Numbered from the stretch's first letter, positions 7,882 to 15,870 are shown. The stretch is DNA of 32,227 nt from Dehalococcoidia bacterium (GCA_028822675.1 JAPKDE010000009.1:1-32227); one strand, 5' to 3'. The notes: generated by a model not told the origin, from the sequence alone. A program made the numbers and translations.

Positions 7882-8301
7882 TTAGCCTAATTTGATGATG
7901 TTGTCGTGGGAGTAGTGAATTAGCGCCACGATCTTCCAGCCGTTGTCGGTTTTGCGCACGGTGAAGGCTGCGCCTCTGCGCTCCGTCTGCTTCCCTTTTT
8001 TGTTAAACCTGGTAGCCAGGCTGCTGGCAATGGCCGTGTCATCGGTCAAAACTTTGATGCTGGCCTCGGACCGCTCCGTGTGGCCAAAGTCTTGAGATCT
8101 CAGATCATCAAACCTTGGCCGCCAAAACGCGTCCACCTCTGCGGCAGTCGTAAAAACAAACACCCCAACCTGCGTCGTAAACATACAGGGCAGATGAAAA
8201 TAACCAACGATGGCTTCTAGATTTAGGTTGCCAAAATCACGGAAGTAATCAACAAAAAGCTGGTCAACTTCCAACTCAAGCTCAGCCATCCAATCACTCA
8301 T
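7882..8301 (-). CDS. NTF2-like (SnoaL-type) small protein
   Basis: About 139 residues from the ATG at 8301 (MSDWMAELELEVDQ); an upstream TTG at 8310 adds only three residues. The pattern is that of the NTF2-like superfamily: an N-terminal helix leading to FVDYFRDFGNLNLEAIVGYFHLP, then TAAEVDAFWRPRFDDL, and a beta-sheet ending VRKTDNGWKIVALIHYS. Members are ketosteroid-isomerase-like enzymes or binding proteins; no catalytic pair can be assigned here. It lies downstream of, and in the same direction as, the gene at 8411-8992. No good Shine-Dalgarno is visible for either start. Confidence 0.72.
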   Translation of the reverse strand: MSDWMAELELEVDQLFVDYFRDFGNLNLEAIVGYFHLPCMFTTQVGVFVFTTAAEVDAFWRPRFDDLRSQDFGHTERSEASIKVLTDDTAIASSLATRFNKKGKQTERRGAAFTVRKTDNGWKIVALIHYSHDNIIKLG

Positions 8302-8410
8302 AAAAAGCAAATTAAAACCAAAGACTGACTCGCAAAAGATTTACTCTACGAGCCAGCCAAACCAAACCGAAGCCAGCACCTCTCGCCCAGCCAAAACCTG
8401 GCTGTGCCAG

Positions 8411-8992
8411 TTAGGGGCGGACCCAGGTTTCAGACCAGGCTAGACAGGCTGAGCTGCTGTCTTTGTCGCCGCGGCGGTCGGTGGTGACAACACCACTAGC
8501 CAATTCTCCGTTGATAGTCAACTGGGCCTTCCGGGCGGGAATAAAGCAGCTATACACGCCGTGGGCACGCCCGTTGGTACCGGCCGGGACCACCAACATA
8601 TAGGGCTCCATGAAGTCATGCCAGGTAAGAGCAATGACGTCATCGTCACTCTCAATCGTCTCAGTCCAGAAATTGACGCCGTCGCCCTTCTTGGCGAACT
8701 CAGCCTCAATGACCTGAGTATTAAGGTCGGCAAAGTCTGGGTAAAGGAAGGTTTCAATTTCTTCTTGGAGCCACCGGGCCAGAGCGATATTGTCTGAGTA
8801 GATGTTAACTTCGTTGTCGGTAAGTTCGCTCTGCAGAAATAAAACGTGGCCCGCGCCGCCCGGAGACCAGAGCACCCGCCAGTGGCTGGAACGAGTTGTC
8901 TGTTGATCATTGGCCGGGTCGGAAAATCGAATGAAAGAGTTCTCACCCGTTAGGCGAATTTTGTTCGGGTCAGTGGGGTTGGTTGTGGCCAT
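8411..8992 (-). CDS. Conserved-looking hypothetical protein, 193 residues
   Basis: A soluble protein without signal peptide or membrane segment. It has regular strand-rich sequence (NSFIRFSDPAND, HWRVLWSPGGAGHVLFLQSE, VNFWTETIESDDDVIALTWH, PYMLVVPAGTNGRAHGVYSC). I do not recognise the family; a calycin- or lipocalin-like barrel is possible but only a guess. The start is well supported: GGAG lies 10 nt before the ATG at 8992. It is followed on the same strand by the NTF2-like gene about 110 nt later. A small hairpin (CAGCCA 8388-8393 / TGGCTG 8399-8404) sits between them without a T-run. Confidence 0.65.
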   Translation of the reverse strand: MATTNPTDPNKIRLTGENSFIRFSDPANDQQTTRSSHWRVLWSPGGAGHVLFLQSELTDNEVNIYSDNIALARWLQEEIETFLYPDFADLNTQVIEAEFAKKGDGVNFWTETIESDDDVIALTWHDFMEPYMLVVPAGTNGRAHGVYSCFIPARKAQLTINGELASGVVTTDRRGDKDSSSACLAWSETWVRP

Positions 8993-9129
8993 CAGTGGGA
9001 CTCCTAAATTTAATAGTTAAATAATATTGCTGTGACTGTGACTAAGAATGGCGATATCGTAGCACTCAAAGGGATTGCGGGGCTACCAGGCATGAGGACT
9101 GGGGCAAGTACTCCACGTAAGACCTGCCC

Positions 9130-9166
9130 AAAAAAAGAGCGGCCACCCTCAACAAGGTGGCCACTC
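9130..9166 (-). terminator. Intrinsic terminator of the HMG-CoA-lyase-like gene
   Basis: On the minus strand GAGTGGCCACC and GGTGGCCGCTC pair (one mismatch) around an 8-nt loop and are followed by seven T (the A-run at 9130-9136). It lies just past the stop of the gene at 9194. Confidence 0.88.
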
Positions 9167-9193
9167 TCAATGCGTTCTAATCAGTAGAACCGA

Positions 9194-10378
9194 TTAACCC
9201 TTGGCGGGGAACCAGTCCTGCTTCCAGGGGAAGTCGCCATTGGCGTCGTCGTAGGCGTTCCCACCAGCGTTCACGCGGTCCCGGTAGGGGCTGGTGATGG
9301 GCTCGCTGTACGGGTAGATACCGCCTTCGTAGGTACCAGGACCCTTCTTGAAGTGCTTGGCTGATTCTGTGGTCTCCACGAAAGGCATGTTGATGTCGTA
9401 AAGCGACTCCACAGACTTGGGTCGGGGACCCGCCTTCGAAACGTGACCGTAGAGCTCACGTCCCATAATCCGCTCGGCGGTCCAGACACAATCGATCAAC
9501 TTGTCTATGTCCACTCCGGTGGGGATGCCCATGTCTTCCATCATGTGGAGCAGGTCTTCAGTGGGGGCCATACCGGTGGAACGACCGTTGCCGCAGTAAG
9601 GGCAACCGCCAAATCCGCCGATGGTGCCATCCAGTTCCAGTGTGTCATCGGGGCCTAGAACCCGCATGGCGGCGTATGCAGAGGCGATGGCCATGTTACG
9701 GCCGTTATGCAGGTGCAGGCGAATGTGGTTGATTTCCGGCCACCTTTCCTTGACTCGGTAAACACTTTCTTCAACCTTTGCTGGCGTGCAGTGGCTCATT
9801 GGGTCGCCCATTGATGCGCTCCGGACGGCGATCCCAACCTCGTCCCACATGCTGTGCTGTCGCTCAAGCATGGTCATAAGGTTGTCAACAGGGAACTCGC
9901 CCATGAAGTTAGAACCCCATGATGCGTTGGTCCCGACGCCAGCCTCTTTGATGTTCAGTTCTTGAGCCTGGGCGATGACCTGAGGCCAGCGCTCCATTTC
10001 TTGCATCTGGGTGCGGTTGGTGTTCCGGCGGACGAAGACGTCGCACATGTGGACGTTCAACCGAGGGAACGCGTCGCGCTCAATGGTCAGCGGGGGAGAG
10101 TAGGCCTTGGCCCGTTCCACGCCCCGGGAGTTCAGCGCCAAGGCGGTGTAGGTGACTCCGGGCTTGGGCTTGAACTTCGTTACAATCTCATCGATTCGTT
10201 CCATCTGAGGAGTCCATTTGGGACTCACAAAGGAACCGACCACAATCTGCTGCAGACCGGTCTCAGACAGCATATCCAAAAGTTCAACCTTGTCTTCAAC
10301 TGAAATCTGAGCGTCTTCAATCTGCATGCCTTCGCGCATGCCCTCTTCCTTGTATTTAATCTTAGGGTAATCCGGCAT
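9194..10378 (-). CDS. HMG-CoA lyase-like TIM-barrel protein (HMGL-like family)
   Basis: A 394-residue protein with the HMGL-like/DRE-TIM metallolyase layout. MREGMQIED (residues 14-22) stands where these enzymes have R-D-G-x-Q; HLHNGRNMA gives the two metal-ligand histidines; and LDGTIGGFGGCPYCGNGRSTGMAPTED is cut here as GTIGGFGGCPYC followed by a TEDLLHMM helix, which is the classical HMG-CoA lyase signature with its catalytic cysteine. The family cleaves or forms carbon-carbon bonds next to acyl-CoA or 2-oxo acids. About 90 extra C-terminal residues (GPGTYEGGIYPYSEPITSPY onward) go beyond the usual 300-residue lyase. AAGGAGG 6 nt before the ATG is a very strong ribosome-binding site. The substrate is unknown. 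Confidence 0.85.
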   Translation of the reverse strand: MPDYPKIKYKEEGMREGMQIEDAQISVEDKVELLDMLSETGLQQIVVGSFVSPKWTPQMERIDEIVTKFKPKPGVTYTALALNSRGVERAKAYSPPLTIERDAFPRLNVHMCDVFVRRNTNRTQMQEMERWPQVIAQAQELNIKEAGVGTNASWGSNFMGEFPVDNLMTMLERQHSMWDEVGIAVRSASMGDPMSHCTPAKVEESVYRVKERWPEINHIRLHLHNGRNMAIASAYAAMRVLGPDDTLELDGTIGGFGGCPYCGNGRSTGMAPTEDLLHMMEDMGIPTGVDIDKLIDCVWTAERIMGRELYGHVSKAGPRPKSVESLYDINMPFVETTESAKHFKKGPGTYEGGIYPYSEPITSPYRDRVNAGGNAYDDANGDFPWKQDWFPAKG

Positions 10379-10680
10379 TTGGGCCTCCTTAATCGGACAT
10401 TTCTAAATCGGCTATGTTAGTTGGATATCACACTGCGCCTAGCCGTAACCGGCGCACGGAAATCTAGCTCTCGTTGCGAGCGTTTCCAGTTGGCCGGATT
10501 GTATGGCGGCCACAGATTCATGTCAAGAATTTGGGGGTCATAATGCAGACTTACTAAACGCAAATTTGGGCATCTGATGCCTGCCTAATCCTCATCTTGA
10601 CACCAAATCCACGGCCCTTCTATAATTCCATTTGTAATCGGCACGCGTGTGCCGTGTTTAAAAATAGAATAGTCTAGGCA
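10379..10680. other. Divergent intergenic region before the thiamin operon
   Basis: It contains the Shine-Dalgarno of the minus-strand lyase gene at its left edge and the consensus promoter of the riboswitch at its right. No coding sequence is visible. A short inverted stretch (GCCGTAACCGGCG-like, around 10441-10455) has no clear role. Confidence 0.5.
10597..10626 (+). promoter_or_regulatory. Consensus sigma-70-type promoter of the thiamin operon
   Basis: Perfect TTGACA (10597-10602), 18-nt spacer and perfect TATAAT (10621-10626). The start should fall near 10633, about 50 nt before the TPP riboswitch. Such a strong promoter fits control mainly by the downstream riboswitch. Confidence 0.85.
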
Positions 10681-10681
10681 C

Positions 10682-10778
10682 GTAGGGGAGCTCGGTTTAG
10701 CCGGGCTGAGAGGGCGGCCTTCAATGCCACCGACCCTTGCGAACCTGATCTGGGTAATGCCAGCGGAGGGAAACGGAC
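10682..10778 (+). promoter_or_regulatory. TPP riboswitch (THI element)
   Basis: All conserved blocks of the TPP aptamer are present in order: GGGGAGC near 10684, the GGGCTGAGAGGG pyrimidine-sensing loop (about 10703-10714), ACCCTTGCGAACCTGATCTG (10732-10751), GGTAATGCCAGCGGAGGGAA (10753-10772). The aptamer binds thiamin pyrophosphate. It precedes a transporter and pyrimidine-salvage genes and is followed by a terminator hairpin at 10799, so transcriptional attenuation by TPP is expected. Confidence 0.97.
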
Positions 10779-10798
10779 TAGATTGCTAACTTTTGTTG

Positions 10799-10830
10799 GC
10801 CGTCAATATACACCGTTGGCGGCTATTTTT
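10799..10830 (+). terminator. Riboswitch expression-platform terminator
   Basis: GCCGTCAA (10799-10806) pairs with TTGGCGGC (10816-10823), one G-U pair, followed by TATTTTT. Its position 20 nt after the aptamer and 88 nt before the first codon suggests the OFF structure when TPP is bound. An antiterminator partner was not resolved by eye. Confidence 0.75.
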
Positions 10831-10918
10831 GTACCCAAAATCATGTCTAGATTCCCATACTCACGCCCAGATTTAATGTCTATCGGCGGCTATCTAGCAC
10901 GGCCCGGGTAGGAAAAAG

Positions 10919-11767
10919 TTGGCAACTGACACGGCAGTAGAGCCCAAAATACGGATTGATTCAGTCCACAAGTCGTACTTCATCGACGGCACACATCAGG
11001 AGGTGCTCGGCGGTATTGATTTGGTTGTTAACGCGGGCGAATTTGTCAGCATCGTCGGCCCTAGCGGCTGCGGTAAAAGCACCCTATTAAATATCATCGC
11101 CGGACTCGACCAACCCGACTCCGGTTCAGTTGAACTAGCCAGTGAGCGCCCCGGTGAACTGCTTAAAACCGCAGGGGAAAAGCTGGGTCAGACCGGCTAC
11201 ATGCATCAAAAAGACCTGCTACTGCCCTGGCGTACGGTGCTCGACAACACGACCCTCGGCCTGGAACTGAAAGGGCTTTCCAAAAAACAGGCCCAGGAGC
11301 AAGCCCTAGAATACACGGAGGCCTTTGGGCTCAAGGGTTTTGAACACCAATACCCATTTGCCCTCTCCGGCGGCATGCGGCAGCGGGCAGCCTTCCTCCG
11401 GACCATGCTCATGGATCAAGACGTGGTCCTCCTGGACGAACCCTTCGGCGCGCTGGACGCGTTGACCAGAATCCAGATGCAAGAATGGCTGCTCCAACTG
11501 TGGGAATCACTGAACAAGACCATTGTCCTGATAACCCACGATGTTGATGAGGCGTTGCTTCTTTCAGACCGGGTGTATCTGATGAGCGCCAGACCTGGCC
11601 GGGCCACCCTGGTGCTAGATGTTGATCTGCCCCGTCCCCGTCATTACGACATGGTCACCATGCCCGATTTCAGCGTCCTTAAAGCACAGTTGATGGAGCC
11701 GCTCCGGGCGCAGAGCCAGACATTCAAGTTCCAACCCATCAAAAGTTTTGGGCAGGCTGGTTCATAG
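10919..11767 (+). CDS. thiZ: ABC importer ATPase, thiamin-precursor type (ThiZ-like)
   Basis: A 282-residue ATPase of the nitrate/taurine/thiamin-precursor family. It has Walker A GPSGCGKST (residues 47-55), a Q-loop around MHQKDLLLPWRTV, signature LSGGMRQR (149-156), Walker B VVLLDEP with Asp173 and Glu174, D-loop GALD, and the H-switch LITHDVDEALLL. The start is a TTG with AGGA about 6 nt before. It is the first gene after the TPP riboswitch; its stop abuts the ATG of the permease, so the two are translationally linked. It should power uptake of a thiamin pyrimidine precursor. The substrate is inferred from the riboswitch and from tenA/thiD downstream, not from the ATPase itself. Confidence 0.9.
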   Translation: MATDTAVEPKIRIDSVHKSYFIDGTHQEVLGGIDLVVNAGEFVSIVGPSGCGKSTLLNIIAGLDQPDSGSVELASERPGELLKTAGEKLGQTGYMHQKDLLLPWRTVLDNTTLGLELKGLSKKQAQEQALEYTEAFGLKGFEHQYPFALSGGMRQRAAFLRTMLMDQDVVLLDEPFGALDALTRIQMQEWLLQLWESLNKTIVLITHDVDEALLLSDRVYLMSARPGRATLVLDVDLPRPRHYDMVTMPDFSVLKAQLMEPLRAQSQTFKFQPIKSFGQAGS

Positions 11768-12565
11768 ATGTCTGTCTCTAGAACACTCTCTGGCCTGCTC
11801 ACCTGGCTGATTCCCTTTGGAATCCTGGTCACGTTAGTGGTGGCTTGGGAGCTGTGGGTGCAGTTGGCTGACGTGCCAAAGTGGCAGCTACCAGCGCCGT
11901 CGGCGATTGCCAAAGAACTGGTTTCCAGCAGTAGCCTGCTCTGGGACCACACGCTCGTAACTCTGCAAGAGATTGTGTTTGGATTCCTGGCGGCATTGAT
12001 CGCCGGGCTGGTCTTGGCGGGGGGAATAGCTTACTCCCGGGTGTTGGAACGCTCCGTCTACCCCATCGTCATCGCATCGCAGACAGTTCCTATAATTGCC
12101 ATCGCCCCGCTGCTGCTGATCTGGGTTGGCTACGGTCTCACCCCCAAGATAATCATTGTGGCGCTCATTTGCTTCTACCCAATTGCCGTGAACACGGTAG
12201 ACGGACTGAAGGCCACCGACCCGGACATGGTCAACATGCTGCGCACTCTGGGCGCGTCTCGGTGGCAAATATTCACCAAGTTGCAGATACCAACGGCGCT
12301 GCCTTTCATGTTCTCAGGCATCAAGATTGGCGTTTCCGTGAGCGTGATCGCCGCCGTGATTGGCGAGTGGGTGGGATCCAGCGAGGGACTTGGCTACCTG
12401 ATTACCTACTCGCAGCCCCTGTTCTTAACCGCCAGGGTATTTGCCGCAATAGTTGTGCTCTCAGTCATGGGCATTGGCCTATTTGTGCTGGCGGTGGTGG
12501 CCGAGCGAATGATGATGCCTTGGCACTTCAATGAAAAACGATCAAATTCTATGCGCCAACTTTAG
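11768..12565 (+). CDS. thiX: ABC importer permease (ThiX-like)
   Basis: A 265-residue inner-membrane permease with about six hydrophobic segments. The coupling (EAA-type) loop is clear: TLGASRWQIFTKLQIPTALP, which docks onto the ATPase. The PIIAIAPLLLIWVGYG segment is characteristic of SsuC/TauC/ThiX permeases. The ATG starts on the base after the stop of the ATPase gene. It should form the membrane channel for the ThiY-like binding protein encoded 66 nt further on. Confidence 0.9.
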   Translation: MSVSRTLSGLLTWLIPFGILVTLVVAWELWVQLADVPKWQLPAPSAIAKELVSSSSLLWDHTLVTLQEIVFGFLAALIAGLVLAGGIAYSRVLERSVYPIVIASQTVPIIAIAPLLLIWVGYGLTPKIIIVALICFYPIAVNTVDGLKATDPDMVNMLRTLGASRWQIFTKLQIPTALPFMFSGIKIGVSVSVIAAVIGEWVGSSEGLGYLITYSQPLFLTARVFAAIVVLSVMGIGLFVLAVVAERMMMPWHFNEKRSNSMRQL

Positions 12566-12631
12566 GCGCCAACTCTAAGCGCGTCTTAATTAGTCAAAGA
12601 AAGACAAAACCGAGGCAAGAGGAGATAACCC

Positions 12632-13639
12632 ATGAAATTCCTAGCGAAACGAATCGCAATATTACTGTCGCTACTATTCTTGGTCAGCATGCTGGCCGCG
12701 GCCTGCGGAGGAGACTCAGACGAACCCGAAGAACTGATTGACGTCTCTCTCGCACTGGACTGGTTCCCCTGGTCCAACCACTCCGGTCTCTACGTGGCCC
12801 AGGAACGGGGTTACTTCGAAGATGAGGGCTTGAACGTCAACATCTACGTCCCTGGTGACCCATCTACGGTGCTGCAGACGGTCGGCTCAGGCCGAGACGA
12901 TTTTGGCATCAGCTACCAGCCAGAGCTGCTGATTGCCCGCGAAGCCGGAATCGAAGCCGTGTCCATCATGGCTATGGTGCAACACCCGCTTAACTCGGTG
13001 ATGGCCCTGGCCGATTCTGGGATTGTCGAGCCTAAAGACCTAAATGGCAAGAAAGTAGGCGCACCCGGACTGCCTTCTGACGAAGCCCTGATAGACACCA
13101 TGCTCCGCCATCAAGGTCTGACCATTGATGACGTTGAAATGGTCAACGTTGGCTTTGATCTGGTATCCGCGCTGATCAGCAAGAATGTGGACGCCATCGT
13201 CGGCGCCTACTGGGTCCACGAGTCCATTTCAGCCAATAACCTGGGCTTTGACCTGAACATCATGCGAATGGAAGAGAACGGAGTGCCGGACTTTTATGAG
13301 CTGGTGATCGTAGCCAGTGAAGACAAGATTGCCAATGATCCGAAAACCATAGAGAAGTTCGTCAAGGCTGTAACCCGAGGTTACAAGGACGCCATCTCCG
13401 ATCCGCTGGACGCCGTGGCCGTGCTGAAGAGCGTTAAACCGGAGACCGATCTGGAAATCGAGAATCCTGGTGTTGTGCTGCTGGCCCCTTTGTGGGCAAC
13501 AGACAACGGAGTGTTTGGCTGGCAGGAAAAGTCACGCTGGGAAGACTTCGCCGCGTGGATGGTTGAGTCGGGCAGGCTGACCTCCGCCGACGCTGCGGCT
13601 TCTGCCTATGACAACTCCTTTGTGGAAGACGCCAATTAA
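12632..13639 (+). CDS. thiY: NMT1/THI5-type substrate-binding lipoprotein (ThiY-like)
   Basis: A 335-residue exported lipoprotein: basic N-region (MKFLAKR), hydrophobic core, lipobox LAAAC with Cys25, then an acidic linker. The mature protein opens with VSLALDWFPWSNHSGLYVAQ, the hallmark of the NMT1/THI5-like binding proteins that include ThiY, which binds N-formyl-4-amino-5-aminomethyl-2-methylpyrimidine. GAGGAG precedes the ATG. In the operon it supplies ligand to the ThiX/ThiZ-like pair. The pyrimidine ligand is inferred from family and context; related proteins bind riboflavin or sulfonates. Confidence 0.9.
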   Translation: MKFLAKRIAILLSLLFLVSMLAAACGGDSDEPEELIDVSLALDWFPWSNHSGLYVAQERGYFEDEGLNVNIYVPGDPSTVLQTVGSGRDDFGISYQPELLIAREAGIEAVSIMAMVQHPLNSVMALADSGIVEPKDLNGKKVGAPGLPSDEALIDTMLRHQGLTIDDVEMVNVGFDLVSALISKNVDAIVGAYWVHESISANNLGFDLNIMRMEENGVPDFYELVIVASEDKIANDPKTIEKFVKAVTRGYKDAISDPLDAVAVLKSVKPETDLEIENPGVVLLAPLWATDNGVFGWQEKSRWEDFAAWMVESGRLTSADAAASAYDNSFVEDAN

Positions 13640-13656
13640 TCAGAGTTATTTAAAAC

Positions 13657-13704
13657 GGTGCCCCGGTGCCCCGGGGCGCCGGGACGCCGGGACGCCGGGA
13701 CGCC
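13657..13704 (+). repeat. Six tandem 8-bp GC-rich units
   Basis: GGTGCCCC twice, GGGGCGCC once, then GGGACGCC three times, all in 8-nt register, just after the thiY stop. The graded change between units suggests slippage expansion. The run is self-complementary and may fold as a stable structure between thiY and the GYD gene. Confidence 0.9.
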
Positions 13705-13746
13705 GAATAATACGGCTGCGATTTAGGCCCTGGACTTCAGGCTCAG

Positions 13747-13755
13747 TGCTATACT
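13747..13755 (+). promoter_or_regulatory. Candidate extended -10 promoter of the GYD gene
   Basis: TGCTATACT, an extended -10 (TGn plus 5 of 6), 57 nt before the ATG at 13812. No good -35. It would allow the GYD, tenA and thiD genes to be transcribed independently of the riboswitch. Confidence 0.4.
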
Positions 13756-13811
13756 TTTAGCGAATTGGGCAGCCTGAATCGCAGGCGTAATTATTTGGGG
13801 GATACACCTAT

Positions 13812-14171
13812 ATGTCGCTTTATTTCCTATTGGGCTCACTGACACATGACGGCCAACGAATGCTCCATAGTGACCCAAACTTAATTGTTAATCGCACGCG
13901 GGACATGAACATACCCGGTGCAGAGATATTGAACCAATACGCCGTGCTTGGCCGATACGACTTCGTCATGCTGGTGGAAGCCGATGACAACGACGCCGTG
14001 GCACGGTTGTCTCTGGAACTGGGCATGCACACAGGGCTCCACCTGGAGACGCTGCCTGCAATCCCCGTTGGCTTCATGGGCGATTGGAGGACCCCAGACC
14101 CCTCTGATCAAGCGGAGTCCGTTGGCCTCACGCCAGACTTCACTCCTGAAGACGGTCCGGGCGACGAGTAG
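13812..14171 (+). CDS. GYD-domain protein
   Basis: A 119-residue protein with the ferredoxin-like GYD pattern: YFLLGSLTHDGQRML at the N-terminus, a conserved region ending in VLGRYDFVMLVEADDNDAVA (the GYD-type motif is GRYD here), and an LPAIP stretch before a disordered acidic tail. The biochemical role of GYD proteins is not known. GGGGGA about 10 nt before the ATG is an adequate ribosome-binding site. It sits between thiY and tenA; whether it has a thiamin role or is a passenger cannot be told. Confidence 0.82.
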   Translation: MSLYFLLGSLTHDGQRMLHSDPNLIVNRTRDMNIPGAEILNQYAVLGRYDFVMLVEADDNDAVARLSLELGMHTGLHLETLPAIPVGFMGDWRTPDPSDQAESVGLTPDFTPEDGPGDE

Positions 14172-14217
14172 TTTTCCCGCCCAAATCTTGGTGACACTAC
14201 GGTGCTACCAATCTCTC

Positions 14218-14270
14218 GGTATCCGAGTTTCCCAGTATTCCGATATCCAAGTTTACCGGTAACCAAGTTT
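14218..14270 (+). repeat. Three imperfect 13-bp direct repeats before tenA
   Basis: GGTATCCGAGTTT (14218-14230), GATATCCAAGTTT (14242-14254) and GGTAACCAAGTTT (14258-14270). They end two bases before the AAGGAAG ribosome-binding site of tenA. They could be operator-like or simple local duplication. Confidence 0.7.
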
Positions 14271-14286
14271 CAAGGAAGCGAATAAT

Positions 14287-14949
14287 TTGGGTTTAAGCGA
14301 CGATTTTCGTGCCGGTGTCGGGCCCATCTGGGAAAAGGTGGTAACGCATCCGTTCGTGTCCGAGATGGCTGACGGCTCTCTGGACCGGGCGAAATTTCAG
14401 ATATATTTTGACCAGGATTACCTGTTCCTCAGGGACTGGGCTATTCTGCTCAGCCTGGCCACCGCCAAAGCCCCTGAATTTGACGCTGCCCGTCAACTGG
14501 TCAGTTTCCTACACTTGGGGTTGGGCGGTGAAGAGGGCCTGTTCCAAGAGGCGTTCCGGGAACGCGGTCTTTCCAGGGAAGACGTAAAAAACCTGACCTA
14601 CTTGCCCACCACCCAGAACTACAGCGGCTATCTGCGCACCCAAGCTTATGAAGGCATTTTTGTTGAAGTTGTCGCCACTCTGCTGGCCGTGGAGTGGCCC
14701 TACCTAGACTGGGCGGTGCGGGCTGAACACGCCGGTCAAAAACCAGGCGACCACTACTACCAGACATGGATTGACATCCACACCAGCCCCGGCATGTCTG
14801 GGTTCGTATCCTGGCTCCGCTCTGTAGTAGATGGAAGCAACCCCACCCCGGACCAGCGACAAAAACTACAAGACATTTTTACTAATGTTCTACGCTACGA
14901 GTACCAATTCTTCGACATGGCTTACGACGGCGAGGCGTGGCCGGAATGA
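14287..14949 (+). CDS. tenA: TenA-family thiamin pyrimidine salvage enzyme lacking the active-site Cys
   Basis: A 220-residue all-helical TenA protein. Conserved active-site positions, by Bacillus TenA numbering which it follows closely, include Asp44 in FDQDYLFLRDW, Tyr112, and Glu205 in YEYQFFDMAYDGEAWP. The catalytic Cys135 of classical TenA_C is Val135 here (TLLAVEWPYL), followed by Glu136, and the WIDIH segment has His where a Tyr is common. This places it with the TenA_E group that lacks the cysteine and is linked to salvage of formylamino- or amino-pyrimidine. The start is a TTG with AAGGAAG 9 nt before. Its stop overlaps the thiD ATG (ATGA). It acts between import and ThiD. Confidence 0.9.
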   Translation: MGLSDDFRAGVGPIWEKVVTHPFVSEMADGSLDRAKFQIYFDQDYLFLRDWAILLSLATAKAPEFDAARQLVSFLHLGLGGEEGLFQEAFRERGLSREDVKNLTYLPTTQNYSGYLRTQAYEGIFVEVVATLLAVEWPYLDWAVRAEHAGQKPGDHYYQTWIDIHTSPGMSGFVSWLRSVVDGSNPTPDQRQKLQDIFTNVLRYEYQFFDMAYDGEAWPE

Positions 14950-15785
14950 CTCAAAGCGGGAGAATAATACCTGCCGCAATGACCATCGCGGGATCAGACT
15001 CGGGCGCCGGCGCTGGCGTCCAGGCTGATCTGAAGACATTCGCCGCACTGGGTATCTACGGCACTTCAGTCTTGACCGCCATCACCGCTCAAAACACTGT
15101 CGCGGTAACAGCCGTACACGAACTGCCAACCGACGTTATTGAAGCCCAGATTGAAGCGGTCATCTCTGATATTGGCGCGGATGCCGTTAAAACAGGCATG
15201 ATCTCCAGCTGCGTCATCATCGAATGCGTGACGACCTACCTGAAAGATTCCATAAAAAAATACCCGGACATGACCGGGCTACGTCAGATTGTGGTGGACC
15301 CGGTGATGGTCGCCAAGAGCGGCGATGCACTATTACAGGAAGAGGCCGTGGGGGCTTTGCGAGAGCTGCTGGTGCCCCTGGCTGCTGTGGTAACGCCCAA
15401 TATCCCGGAGGCCGAGACTCTCACCGGACTGACGATTACCACCGATGATGACGTTAACAAGGCTGCCAAGATGATTGTCGCCATGGGTGCGGCCTCCGTG
15501 GTCATCAAGGGCGGCCACCGGGAAGGCCCCGCGACCGATGTGTACTTCGACGGCAGTAGCTTCCGGGAGTTCACCTCGCCCCGTTTCGACACCGTAAACA
15601 CCCACGGCACCGGCTGTACCTTCGCATCTGCGGTGGCGGCTGGACTGGCCCAGGGTAAGAAAACCGAAGACGCCGTGGGCCAAGCCAAGGAATTCGTGAC
15701 TGAAGCCATCCGGAATTCGTTTCCAGTGGGCCATGGACACGGGCCCTTGAATCACTTCTACAATTTCTGGCCAAAAAATCTATAG
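14946..15785 (+). CDS. thiD: Hydroxymethylpyrimidine / phosphomethylpyrimidine kinase
   Basis: A ribokinase-fold ThiD of 279 residues. [20 protein letters not shown] near the N-terminus is the ThiD signature, followed by [37 protein letters not shown] and the anion-hole motif [14 protein letters not shown] with the catalytic Cys/Thr region. It phosphorylates HMP to HMP-P and HMP-PP. The ATG at 14946 overlaps the tenA stop as ATGA, indicating translational coupling; a GTG at 14937 in the same frame would add three residues. It is the last gene of the salvage operon; no thiE or thiM is in the window. Confidence 0.95.
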   Translation: MTQSGRIIPAAMTIAGSDSGAGAGVQADLKTFAALGIYGTSVLTAITAQNTVAVTAVHELPTDVIEAQIEAVISDIGADAVKTGMISSCVIIECVTTYLKDSIKKYPDMTGLRQIVVDPVMVAKSGDALLQEEAVGALRELLVPLAAVVTPNIPEAETLTGLTITTDDDVNKAAKMIVAMGAASVVIKGGHREGPATDVYFDGSSFREFTSPRFDTVNTHGTGCTFASAVAAGLAQGKKTEDAVGQAKEFVTEAIRNSFPVGHGHGPLNHFYNFWPKNL

Positions 15786-15870
15786 CCGGAATTTTCGATA
15801 ACCTCTAGCTTGCACTGGAAATTCCCAGATTACGCTGAAAAAACCTAGCTCACATCGGAGGGCCACCATC

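Noticed and set aside
13657..13704. CRISPR-like array
   Set aside because: Units are 8 bp and contiguous with no spacers.
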